DNA of 64,000 bases from Rhizophagus clarus. Lineage: Eukaryota; Glomeromycota; Glomeromycetes; Glomerales; Glomeraceae. The notes beneath the pieces are model-generated. The model had not been told where the DNA came from. It saw only the letters and a program-made list of their open reading frames with translations, and ran no database searches. The DNA lies in assembly GCA_015698045.1 (NCBI GenBank), contig BLAL01000324.1, positions 270,501 through 334,500 on the forward strand, in the 5' to 3' direction. The translations under genes were made by a program, and so were the position numbers. Positions 20,973-32,303 of the stretch are shown piece by piece (position 1 is the first letter of the stretch; each line of letters opens with the position of its first letter).

Positions 20973-23155
20973 AGGGTAAAATACTAGACACGTCTTCATC
21001 AAAGCCTTATTTATTTATCAACAGATTAATTGGTGTTTACAAATGGTTCAATTTGTATAATTATGTTTATATATGATCCTAAGAAATATATATATATACT
21101 GATAAAAGGTTACTTATGGGAATTGCACAACTTTTGATCTTAGATTTCATTCAAATGTGTTATTATTAAATCGGAGTAATACAGTATTGGGTGGGAATGG
21201 AATATGGTAAGTATTTTTATTGTTTATGCTCTTCAGAATATTTTCTTCTATGCTAATAGATTACTACATAAACAAACCTTTTTCATTAGTGCTCAACTCT
21301 ATCCATCATAATTTCCCTAAATTCTATCTATCCAGAAGCATAAAGTATCACAAGATTCCACCCTTTATAATTTTCTTTGTTCCTCGAAATCACGAAGATT
21401 TTTTTGTATGCATTTTGTCCATTACTAGTTATCTACAATAAAACTACAGCAATAACTTTGTGTATGTAGTTAAAAAATAATGATTCGCTTTTACAATACA
21501 AAAATCACATGACAGCCTCATCACAATAAAGAAATCTATAAAAAGGTACGTCTAGAAATGTTATTACTAGTATTTGTAACAGTGCAATAATTTAACAAAA
21601 AGGTGTGGGATATTATTATAAAGTTATCCATAATCTAAAGATTATTTGATAAAATCCTTAGGATGCAACCTCAATCATGGGCATATGCTTTTACATATTT
21701 TACTGCTAGTGTGCAAACAACTTTCTCTTAATGAAGGTAAAAATTTCAGGATTAAAGTTAATTCTTGGAAATTCAAGCCTTTCACTATGCGAGTTATTTT
21801 ATGCGTTATAAGAGAGGTAACAAGAAGAAAATAACTACTTTGTCAATTGGAAAAAAACCACATACCAATTTGGTTTCTTTTTCCTGCTTTTTATTGTCAA
21901 ACCTACTTAAAAAGCACACTCACATTATCATATGACAATCTCGTAGATGATTTGCAACAGACTTAGTTCTAACCTATTAGTTTTTTGTAATTCTTTACAC
22001 AATATTAATAAAATTGCATTTATCATTATTGTATTGCTTTTAAAGCAGTATCAAATAACGAAATGGTCGCTAGAACAAGACAAATAGTGTTATTACAAAT
22101 TTTTATTAAAGAATTTAAATATAATTATTGCAGCTATTTTCATCCTCGGATTATCAGTTATAGTGTATTAATCCCATTTAAGTGCAAACATATTACACAA
22201 TAAATTGTTATAAAATAATTAATTATTGCTAATCTTTTGACAATCAATTTATTTTAATCTTATCTACTATATCAAGTACAAAAATGCATGTAACATCAAA
22301 TTGCATGAATGACGGAGTTGATGGTGTTACTCTGGTCAGTTCATCGATCAAGTAACTATGACTTGGAGACAGGGATGCAATAGATATATCTCAAGTCCAA
22401 TCAACAAGACACACTATTCACAAAGGGACAGTTCGTTTATAGGGTAAAAGAGTTTATTTATTAATTATATGAACTTGCTATTACCACTTTTTTATTACAC
22501 TATATTTTTCAACTAAAGAGAAAATTCAGGATATTTATGCAAAATAAAATATATTTAAAAATATAACAAATAAATCTAATGTATCAAATAAAACTAATAA
22601 ATAAAATAAATAAAATAAATCAATTAAATCAAATAAATCAGATAAATCAAATAAAACTGATACTGTATATCATATAAATTGGAAATATCAAAAATAACAG
22701 GCTATGATGGCTTTGGCTTAAGCGGCTCTATATACTTTGCCACAATGTCACGTGATTACTACGCCAACAATGGACTATTGTTTCCATTTTAGAAAAATGG
22801 CACTCTGCCTAAAATATCAATAAATGAATAAAAAAAAGTAATTACGCCAAGAATTTTATTATTTTTCATATGTTTATATAACCAAAAAAAGAAATTATTG
22901 AATCAAATAAATAAAATGCATGGAAAAAATAAGGTCTTATCCGAAAAAAGATTTCCCAGATAAAAATATTTTTTCCTTTAAGTTACCTAATCTCCTATAT
23001 ATATAGTATGTATATACGTAAAATAATAATGATATTTATAAACATCAGTTATTTTGTTTTTCTTTTTGATTATTATGAGTCCTATAAATGTGTTCAATAT
23101 TATATTTTGTTAATTTCAATTCCTTCTAGTAATATTTAAATTATAAGAAAAAATT
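20973..23155. other. Gene-free stretch before the Hsp70-like gene
   Basis: Only short, unconvincing frames are present. A (AAATAAAT) and (AAATCAAAT) microsatellite lies at about 22580-22670. TATATATA-type runs at 21090 and 22995-23025 could serve as promoter elements but nothing fixes this. Confidence 0.4.
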
Positions 23156-25296
23156 ATGTCGTGGAGAAGCGATATTCGTGTTGTGATTGGTTTAGGTAGA
23201 GTTATAGTAATTAAAAATGTCAATTTGAATATGTTTTTTTTTTAGCATTAAATTAATTTTATTATATGTTAAACTGCAGATTTCGGAACCACCTATTCGG
23301 TAAATAATTTGTTTTATTATATTATATTTAAATATATATTAGAATTGATATGATAAAATGATTTTTTTTTTGATAGGGTTTTTCCTATTATCATTGCGAA
23401 GACAAAGATATCGGAAATATCAAGGTAAATTGTGAATGGCCTGGACATGATGAGCTGGGGATATTAAAGACGAATACAGTGCTTCAATATAAAGATGGAT
23501 TTAAAGAAGTTGAATTATGGGGTAATCCGGCCTTATGTAAAAGACCAAATACAAAAGGCAAAGATAATGAAATGAGACCGATAGAATTATTTAAATTATA
23601 TTTGGGTAATTGTTTAGAAAAGTATAAACCAGCGTTACCAGAACCATTAACATATAAAATAGCAATTGCTGATTATCTTCGTGAAATTGGAAAGGTAAAT
23701 AAACAGCTAACTTAATTTATAATTATTATTTTTGTAATACTCTGACAATCGCTAATTTTATTCATTTTAATTAATAAAGCTGATTAAAGAAACCGTTCAG
23801 TCGTACTGGAAGAATATCACATTTATGGAAAATGTACTTTTAGTTCTCACAGTACCAGCTGAATATTCAGAAAGTGATAAAGCTATAATGAGAGAATGTG
23901 CATTCAATGCTGGTTTGATCAGTGACAAAAATTCAGAAAAATTGCAATTTACAACTGAACGTATGTTTAATTTTGATTATGTTTGTTAAATTTTTAAGTA
24001 ATGAAATATTAATAAGAATATTCTTAAAATAAACATAGCTGAAGCTGCAGCAATTTATTGTATGTATAGTAGCCTAAAGGAACATAGACTTACAGAACCC
24101 GGAAGTATGTTTAAATTATTTGATCATACTAATTAATAAATAATTATATTTATATTTATTTTACTAAATTAATATTATTTCATTCCTTTATTAATCAAGC
24201 AAATTTTATGGTCATTGACTGTGGCGGTGGCACGGTAGACTTAACAACACGTAAATTATTGGAAGGAGATCAATTAGGTGAAATCACTGAACGAGCAGGA
24301 GATTTTTGTGGGAGTACATTTATTGACAGAGATTTTATAGAATTTCTTAAACGTAAAGTGGGGAGTTCAGCTATGAATTCGTTTATTGATAAACATTATG
24401 GTCAATTACAATACTTGGTTCAAGATTTTTGTCAAAATGTCAAGACAAAATTTACGGGAGATGATCTTAATTATGAAATGGATCTTGAAGCATTAGCTCC
24501 TGCATTATTACGATTTGTTACCGGTTCGGAAAGGGGTACGATGTTAAAAAAAGAATGGATTATTGAACTTGATTATAAAACCATTAAATCTATGTTTGAT
24601 CCTATTATTGATAGAATTATCAAAATGATTCATGTTCAACTAGATAATTCTGAAAAATGTTCAGCAATATTCTTAGTTGGAGGTTTTGGTCAATCAAAAT
24701 ATTTACAGAAAAAAGTTGAGGAAGAATTTAGTCGATTGGTAGAAAATATCTCAATTCCGAACCAACCTATTGCAGCAGTTGTACGTGGTGCAGCAATGTA
24801 TGGAAAAAGTTTACATGAATCAAAAAATATGAAGAGCATGAAGAATTCAAAATGTGTTATCGCAACTCGTGTATTAAATTATACATTTGGAATTAAGGTG
24901 TCTCCTTTATGGGATTATGGTGATCCAATATCTCGACGCAAAAGCGATGGAAGGATTCATAAATTTTATTGTATTGCAGAACGTAAAAGTATAGTTACAA
25001 TTGATCAAGAATTTAAAGTTGAAAACTTGATTCCTATTCATCCAGATCAAACAAGTATGAGCTTCGAAATATATTATACAAAAGATAGTGATACCATTTA
25101 TTGTGATGATGAACCTGGTATGAATTTGCTTGGGAATTTACTTATCGATCTTCCTGATGTAGAATTGGAAGATAAAAGACCATGCACTTTTAGCTTATCG
25201 TTTGGTGATATGGAAATTAAAGCTAAAGCATTTAATCAACTAAACGGGCAAAATTATCATACAAAGTTCGAAATAAATGTATTAAATGATTCTTAG
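23156..25296 (+). CDS. Hsp70-like (HSPA12-type) ATPase, six exons
   Basis: Exons 23156-23195, 23280-23299, 23377-23694, 23780-23960, 24039-24104 and 24200-25296 join into 1,722 nt, 573 aa, with no stop; every intron is GT...AG. The product starts MSWRSDIRVVIGL; the first two junctions rebuild the phosphate-1 motif DFGTTYSGF. Further on are LVLTVPAEYSESDKAIMREC, then EAAAIYC, phosphate-2 VIDCGGGTVDLTT, and the adenosine motif IFLVGGFGQSKYLQKKVEEE. This order is the actin-like ATPase fold. The substrate-binding half is short and divergent (about residues 420-573), as in HSPA12-type proteins rather than canonical Hsp70, and no EEVD ending is present. A role in stress or signalling is only family inference. 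Such genes are strongly expanded in Rhizophagus. Start chosen because upstream sequence has stops and the N-terminus fits. Confidence 0.88.
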
Positions 25297-26828
25297 CGAC
25301 AACAAATGAATAAATAATGTTCATTATTAATATTAAACTAAGATTCACGTCTCTTGTATTGGAATCATTCTACTATGAACGAACTTATAATAATCAAATT
25401 TCAGTGTGGTAAATAAAAATGAAACATTTAGACCAACATAAGGAAAATTGTATTTTAGTAGTCATTTGGTTTTGTATTGAATATTTAGAATATTTAGAAT
25501 AAATTTACAAATTTTGTTTTTTTTTTATTTTAAATAAATTTAAGAAATGAATTTGCACAACATTTATTGGTTTTGTTGCAAAAGCCAACGCGAGTTCTTG
25601 AGTGTTTTTAGCAATTTCGAGTCGGATATAAAGTCCTGAAGAATAATAACAAGCGAAGGTAACTTTCTTATTGATTTCTGTTGGATTTAATTTGACTTAT
25701 TCAGTAAGCTTGAGTTGAAGTATTAATTCAAGCCTTTCCATAAATAGTTAAAAATAAAAAACGACTATCCTCTTGAACTGTTGAAGCGCGCCTAAGAAGT
25801 AAGTTAATAAAAAAAAGATCGATATTTGGCTTACGAAACCTACTTACAGTAAGTATCTCCGAAATTCGAAAAGTATGATTTGACGGTCAGCAATATAATC
25901 TAAAGTAATACGGAAGTGGTGGAGGATAAAATAATAAATAAAAACTTTTGAAAAATGAAGAGGAAATAAAAAAAAATAGGGAATAAAAAATACAAGGGAA
26001 CCAAAAAAAAAGTGAAGTTGGAAAAAAAAAGAAAAATTTTTTTTTAAAAAGGAGGGGTGGGAATAAAGAGTAAAAGTAGAAAAAAAATTTTTTTATTTCT
26101 AAAAGAAAGGGGGTAGTGGATGAGAAGATCAAAAAAAAAAAAAAATTTTTTAGAGGAAGAGAAAACAAATATGGGAAATAAAAAAAGGAGTATAAAAAAT
26201 TGAAAATTAGGGAGGGAAAAACAATAATCTCATAATACCATTTCTTGTTAACTAGCTTATGTTTTTAAAAAGAAAATATCGACATATATGGAAAAGCTGA
26301 GATGGATGACTAATTAATAAATCTTCATAATGGTATTACTTAAATTTCTATTATGATATTAAATAATTGTTATAAATTTTGTAAAAATGCAGTAATAATG
26401 AAAATTAAAATCATTAAACTAGCCAGTACTTTTTTTCCAGTACCCACGGGAATTGTAATACTGACAAAACGTCACAACGTGGGAGCATTGAGAAGACAAG
26501 ACAATATCTTGCTTCAGTTATTTTAGCAACAAACCGTGTATGCAAATGACGAGTCATAACAATATGGAACATTATGCTAGTTCAAAAATATTCATATATT
26601 TATTAAGTGTAATGTAATTAATGCTATTTTAACTAATTTGGAAATTTCGACATAATAATAATAATATTATTAAAATAATAAAAAGCATTTTATTTGATAT
26701 ATGTGAATTTTTTTAAATGATAAATAATAAATGAAGTTAAAAGAGTAAGGAGGTATTATTTTTTAAAGTGTGATAAAGATGTTAATCAATTATACTGTAC
26801 ATTCATGGTTATGGAAGAGGATGATTAA
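25297..26828. other. Gene-free stretch with purine-rich block
   Basis: 25910-26225 is almost pure purine on the plus strand (AAAAAGAGG-type), which makes a spurious 93-codon frame on the other strand. At 26443-26483 CCCACG and CGTGGG form an inverted pair, followed on the minus strand by CTAG (26422-26419); this could be the Helitron 3' end but is unproven. No gene seen. Confidence 0.4.
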
Positions 26829-28642
26829 TCACGAAAATAGGTGAGGATTAGCATTGGAAATGGTGGTCAACCTTTGATATTCCATAACAACATCCTGATC
26901 AACCATGAAAGCCGATCTATTAAGGTGAGATATTTCAATATTATTCCAGGAAAAACACCTGCTAAGTGCAACATATGCCTGACCAGGCGAGAAAATGTTT
27001 CCATCCAATGCTAAACATACCCTAGGCAAGGTCAAACCTTGAGTTTTATGTACGGTAAGTGCAAAACAGTTCTGCAAGGGAAATTGTGTATGACTGCAAT
27101 TAGTGCCATTGATATTAAAATAATGAGTTTGCCTATAAATGTCAATGTCAATTATGGAACCTCTGACAGAAAAGGCAATTCTAGCATACCCTTCTGTTGG
27201 ATTTACATCGGTAACCACACCAATCGTACCATTGCAAATACCATGAGAAATAAGAGAATTGTTAAGGTACATAACACGAGCACCTGGTTGGAGACGAACA
27301 GAGAGGGGAAGGTTTGTCTTAGGTTTAAACATGTTATTTGAAGATGAAGGATCCCACTGCGTAGAATTTACAAAATCTGTGGCTTGTGAAATTAAAAATT
27401 TATTTCACTAACAGGAAGACGATTGCATATCATTCTATTGATCTGCTGAGCATTCTCCCTAAAGCCTACAATATGTGTGGTGTTAAGTAAAACATCTGGT
27501 AAGGTGTGAACCAAAAATTCTGAGTGACGATTCTGCAATTTCATCCAAGTTTCTGGTGTAATGTTGCTCAAGCGAATTTCTTCCAACATAAAATATAATT
27601 CTGGATCATTGTGTTGACGGTGAGGAGTTGTTAAAAATAATGGATAAAATAAAGGCCAGACTGCAGCACGAAATACTAAATGTCCATTGATAGGAGGGCG
27701 TTGTGCCAGATCGCCCACAGCAATTACATTCAATCCACCAAAAGGGAGTGCATTATTATGCAAATTTGCAAACATATTTGAAATAAAGTCCAACAATTCT
27801 GCAGAGACCATAGATATCTCTTCAATAATGAGGGTAGTTATTTTTTTTAAAGATGATCTTAATTCATTATCTACATAAGCACGGGTAAGAAAACTTCCAT
27901 TTGTAGATATTATATGTAAGGCTGAATGGATAGTCATACCACCTACATTCTGTGCTGCGACCCCAGTAGGTGCTAGGAGAAGAAAAGGTTGAGATTTCTG
28001 GGTAAGAATATTTGTTATCATGTTTATAATGTACGATTTGCCAGTTCCAGCTGAGCCAGTTATAAAAAAGTAAGGCCATTTAACACCATCATTTTTGCCT
28101 AAATACATATTAATAGTTAAAAGAACATGATACTGATCTTGAGGAAGTTCAAGCATAGCTGTTTCTGGATAAATGCGGGGTAGAAGTTTCAGGTCATCCA
28201 TCTGGGTTTGTATGATATGTTTAAGATCAGTTGAAAGATGAATACTTAATGACTCCAATAACCTGCTTAACATTTCAACAAAACAATTATTTAGACGAGA
28301 TAGACGTGACTGATGTGTATCCATTGTTTGGTTATGTAAGTTGGCTAAGAAATCTGGAAAATATTGCAAAAACTTTTCACGATAAGTTGCATCTGGTGTT
28401 GATTTGAAATCAGATTCATTTCTTGCTGGAATAGTCAGTAGCAACTGTTGGTAAAAGTACAATTCACTATCTTCAATTTTAAGAAAACGATGCCTGGTTA
28501 TTATTTCTTTTGATCGTTTTACGACATAATTATTCAAGTCATCATGGTATACCTGACGAGATGTTGCAGGTGGGGAAGGTGTTATGGAGTATTTTTCAAA
28601 GTATTGAAAATAAGTAAGGTTATCAAATTCAGGAAGATGGGG
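26829..28642 (-). pseudogene. Helitron PIF1-like helicase domain
   Basis: Coming after the TGA at 28643 in the same frame, a linker (LPEFDNLTYFQYFEKY) leads to the helicase. Walker A is GSAGTGKSYIINMI (about residue 164 of the open frame from 28537), Walker B is LIIEEISMV with Glu where DE is usual, motif III is AVGDLAQRPPI, and LTTPHRQ follows. After a frameshift near 27385, the second open stretch 27332-26829 holds GARVMYLNN, TVHKTQGLTLPRVCL (motif V) and GQAYVALSRC (motif VI). The frameshift lies in a run of five Ts; six would restore the frame (EINFLISQATDF), so it may be a sequencing error. The helicase would unwind DNA during rolling-circle transposition. Confidence 0.85.
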
Positions 28643-30930
28643 TCAAGCCATGTATTTCATAATGGTGTCATCATAGTAAGGGTTATCATCATCATAATCA
28701 ATCATGTAGACAGGAAGTATAGTACGGGTTCTTGTAGTAGGTGGATCAGTTGTGAGAAACTTGACAGTGGCAGAAGAATTACATATTTCATGGCCCAAAA
28801 GCAAAAACATAAGCTCCATTGAGCTAAGACGTCGTGCGATTATATGTTCCCTTAAGAGATTGTTTTCATAGATGTTAAAAATGTGAGATGGTTCTCTTTT
28901 GGTAATGTATTTTGTCATGTAACGGGTGAATCCTTTATCTGTTATATACTGGACATTTATATGTGCATCCCAAAGTAATAGTATTGCGGGATGGTATGGA
29001 ACAACCCAGGAATCTGCTTCAGTAAGACATTTGTAAACATAACGAGACTCGTTTATGACATAATGAGTGGTTTGGCTATAAGGACGTGGAAATCCTTTTT
29101 TGCACATATATCCTGGGGGTGCTGGCCCTTGACACTTTGAATTGCAAGTATGAATCTGATTTGCTAACACAGCAGCATATAGTTCAGGTTCATAAAGAGG
29201 ATCAGGTATGGTTGAGCGAATGACATCATTTTCGATCATGTGTTCGATGGTGTTTGTCATCCAGTAACAACTGTGTGTATGCGCAGCACCTCGGTTCTGA
29301 AACTCAACTCTGTCAAAGAAATTAGTAATTTTTCCAAATCCCGTAAGACCAGGTTTCTTGTAAAGCTCCTTCTTTAATGACTGGAATTTATGTACAAAGT
29401 AGTTTGCGCAATGAAAAGGTCTATTTGTTGGCAATGTATCTCCATTATCACTATTAGCAAGGATATCATGAAGGTGGGTCCAACGACTCTCAGCCATGCT
29501 CAGTGTGATAAATAAGTTAGGTAATCCAAGTTTATTTAACATCGCGTTGAGGTGAAGTTGTTTATGATGAAAATAGGTATCACCTGTGCGTATAAAGGTT
29601 GGGATTGGAATTGTTTTCCTTTCATCTATTATGTTATACGAGGAATAAGTGCTTTGACAAAGTAGATCTCTGGCAGTTGGAATGGATGTGTTATTGTTAG
29701 CACTGACATTTAGGTGAGATTGTAGTAGTAAACGTTGAGTGTTCTGATGATGTCGTAATTTTTCTAGTTGCAGGTATGACCATGAGGGCCAATGATGGTG
29801 TAATCTCCATCGCGCATCAATGTTTGTCAGATGGGATTTAATATATTGTCCGTAAGTTACATCCTGAGTCTTATCATTAGGATTCGATAAGTTCAACACA
29901 TCACGATAGTGTCCTCTCCCATCAGGAAATATGTCAGGAAAGAGTAAAGGTTCGAGGTTTGGATCATTGGTTGATATGGGTAATCGTAAAGTTTCACTCT
30001 CTTGAACGAAACCTGCCATCAACCTACTGTAATGAAAATCTTCGTCATGGACTTCATTGAGGAAGTCATAATTCGGGACCACTATATCATGAGTGTTTAC
30101 GGGGGGAGCGCTTGTGTCCGTCCGAAGATGCGTTGCAATAGGGAAAGGATCATTTAACATCTGAACCTCCCCATTTGATAATATATTTGTAAATGAGCGT
30201 AGGTACGGGTTATTCTGTGACAACCAAGCAGCTGCTCGACGCAGAGGTTCATCATATGGTGAGTATTCGTTTTGGTTAACATCATCGGGAGTCTCATTAG
30301 ATTCCAAAAATGCTCCCAGTGCTCCGGAGTATAGTGCATGAGCCCTGATGTTCCGCGAATAATTCATTGTACCAGTTAGAGCCCTGTATTCCGAATAAGG
30401 GTTGCTATTTGGTGTTCTCCCCAGAGAACAGTGAAGAAAAACAGGTGACAGGTATCTTCTTTTGTGTTGAGGAACGGAAAGTATTTCTTGCGGCAAAGGA
30501 GAGAGGTGGGGAATGGGAGCCTCGTAGAAGGTCTCTTACATGATTCACATGTAGGAACTCTTAGTTCAGGGATGCGGTTGATGTTTGGGTTGAATGACAA
30601 AGAAATGCCTGGCACATGTTGCTGTAGAGGGTAAGTAAACGAGGAGTCATATATTTTCCAATGGGCTTTTTTAGGATATAAAAGCCTTCCGCAATATACG
30701 CAAGGCATTCGAGGCCATTGAGACAGAATATTATTCTGGAATCTGGCATATAACCTCTGCAATTTAGATAAAGGTCTCCAATAGGATGGAAGAGATAGGT
30801 GGTTTAGATCTGAAACTGGTAATGTTGTTGACGCAGAATCTAAATCATCGACAGGTAACGTTATTGTTAGATCCACCAAGGTTTCGTAGTCATTTTCGAA
30901 AGTGTATACGTTATGAATTTGATGGGTCAT
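28643..30930 (-). pseudogene. Helitron Rep endonuclease and N-terminal zinc region
   Basis: The first open stretch (30930-30376) has two zinc pairs, CVYCGRLLYPKKAHW and VPTCESCKR. A frameshift in 30496-30540 moves to the second stretch (30496-28643), which begins QEILSVPQHKRRYLSPVFLH and CSLGRTPNSNPYSEYR. It contains the Helitron-like N domain LLFPDIFPDGRGHY, then the HUH motif RGAAHTHSCYW (about residue 400) and the two-tyrosine motif YMTKYITKREP (about residue 528). Both catalytic elements are intact. It stops at TGA 28643-28645, but the same frame runs straight into the helicase; an Arg (CGA) would suit MA-R-PHLPEF. Rep nicks and joins single strands at the element ends. Confidence 0.85.
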
Positions 30931-31325
30931 TTATAATTTTATTTGGTAAAAATAAAAAAAAAAAGCTCTTTTTTTTTCATCTTTCTGAGGAGAAATTAGA
31001 TGTATTTATAAATAAAAAAAAAAAAATAGCAAGAAAACCGAAAAAGAAAAAAAATATACGGTTAAACGTATGGGCTGAACGATATTTTATTTATTTATTT
31101 GTCTATTTATGTATAGATAGACATTCATTGAATTCATTAGTTGAATTCATTAGATACTTTTATTTAATAAATTAAATAAAAAAGTTTTACATCATATTTT
31201 TATTTACAAAATAAAAAATTTATTTCAAAACAAAAAAAAAAAAATGACATTTCATAAAAATTTCATCACATTAATAAAGAAATTCATTTTAAAAAATAAA
31301 AATAAAGAAAAAAATAAATCTAAAT

Positions 31326-32303
31326 CTACTCTTCCGAAGCTTCCTGCTGAGGTTCGTCAATGACACCAGCAATCATAGTAGGGACTGGATTGGAGGACAA
31401 GGCTGACGCGAGTGACGATGATCTCAATCTCATCTGAGATGAACTTCCTCGTCCTCTTCTAGACGTTCTTGGCGAAGCACCTCGCGCGGGACGTTGGGTT
31501 CTGGTATTTGTTCTCGAATTTAATCACGGGACGTTTGATGACTGTTGTGGATTGGCAGCAGGGTTACGGTTAGTAGAAATCAAAGAAATATCATCCAACG
31601 TTAGTATATGCTTTCCGGGAGATGTCTCATCGCCAGTAGTTTCGTCTAATACCGGCCCTGATAGGTTAACGTGCCCACCAATAAAGCAGTGGATGATCGC
31701 ATGCTTTGATTTATAGCATTTGTTTTATTCGCGAGATATCTGAGGTTCGCGTTATGCCTGACTTCAACCCAGAATTCTCCCGGTTCCCGATCACCTAAGT
31801 TTTCCTCGACATAGAAATCGATGATGGATTGGCTATCAACATTCCTAACTGTCTTGGTGGTTAGTCCCAGAATCATTACATTTAAACCGATCGCGGGCAT
31901 ATCATCGAACCCCATATTATCGATTGTCTTAATGGATGTTACATTAACCTTTGATATTTTTTATTTATTATTTAATTTAAATAAATTTTTATAAAATTTA
32001 AAAAACTTTAGTTGGGAATAGTAAAGTAAAGAACAAGTAGAAAAAAATACATACACTATACCAACTGGCACAAGTGACGAATTTTCCTTTTAAGAAAACA
32101 ACTTGGCCATTACTAAAATCTTCAATCTGACACGGAATATTTTGATCTACCGGAATAAAGGCTTTAACTCTCAAATACACAATTTTTGTAGGGTCGTTAT
32201 CATCCAATCTCGCAACTGCCGTAATTTCCTTCACTGTAAATTCCTGAGTAAGCCATTCAGTGAAATCATGAAGATAACAAATCGTGGAGATTTTTGCAGG
32301 CAT
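31326..32303 (-). pseudogene. Helitron-linked OB-fold (RPA-like) protein, two exons
   Basis: Exon 1 (32303-32055) begins MPAKISTICYLHDFTEWL and contains VKEITAVARL and VFLKGKFVTCASWY. A 106-bp intron (GTATGT...CAAAG) joins it to exon 2 from 31948, restoring WYSVNVTSIK, which aligns with DDSINVTII of the protein at 8 kb. Exon 2 holds PAIGLNVMILGLTTKTV and STALLVGTLTYQG. A frameshift near 31650 (GRY-TAG in one frame, VLDETTGDETSPGKHILTLD in the next), then TGA at 31524-31526 after SSNVP, then an Arg/Ser-rich tail to TAG at 31326. OB folds bind single-stranded DNA; here the protein would protect the transposition intermediate. The function is inferred from the Helitron setting and strand pattern. 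Confidence 0.65.

Larger units (their letters stand above)
26829..32303 (-). mobile_element. Decayed autonomous Helitron (coding core)
   Basis: Two genes lie in the same direction: an OB-fold protein (32303-31326) and about 400 bp further a Rep/helicase gene (30930-26829). Rolling-circle Helitrons encode a HUH Rep fused to a PIF1-like helicase, and some carry an RPA-like single-strand-binding protein, so the pair fits one element. The limits given are those of the coding parts; the 5' TC and 3' CTRR ends were not fixed. Breaks in both genes make this copy defective. Confidence 0.8.

Noticed and set aside
20834-21076. 80-codon frame with NWDLGNRNLGN pattern
   Set aside because: Product of the dispersed TTGGGAAAT repeat; the same pattern appears at 49.55 kb in inverted orientation.
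25887-26168. 93-codon Phe-rich frame
   Set aside because: Opposite strand of a purine-rich low-complexity block.
27039-28822. Plus-strand frames within the Helitron region
   Set aside because: Antisense shadows of the Rep/helicase gene, which shows clear catalytic motifs.
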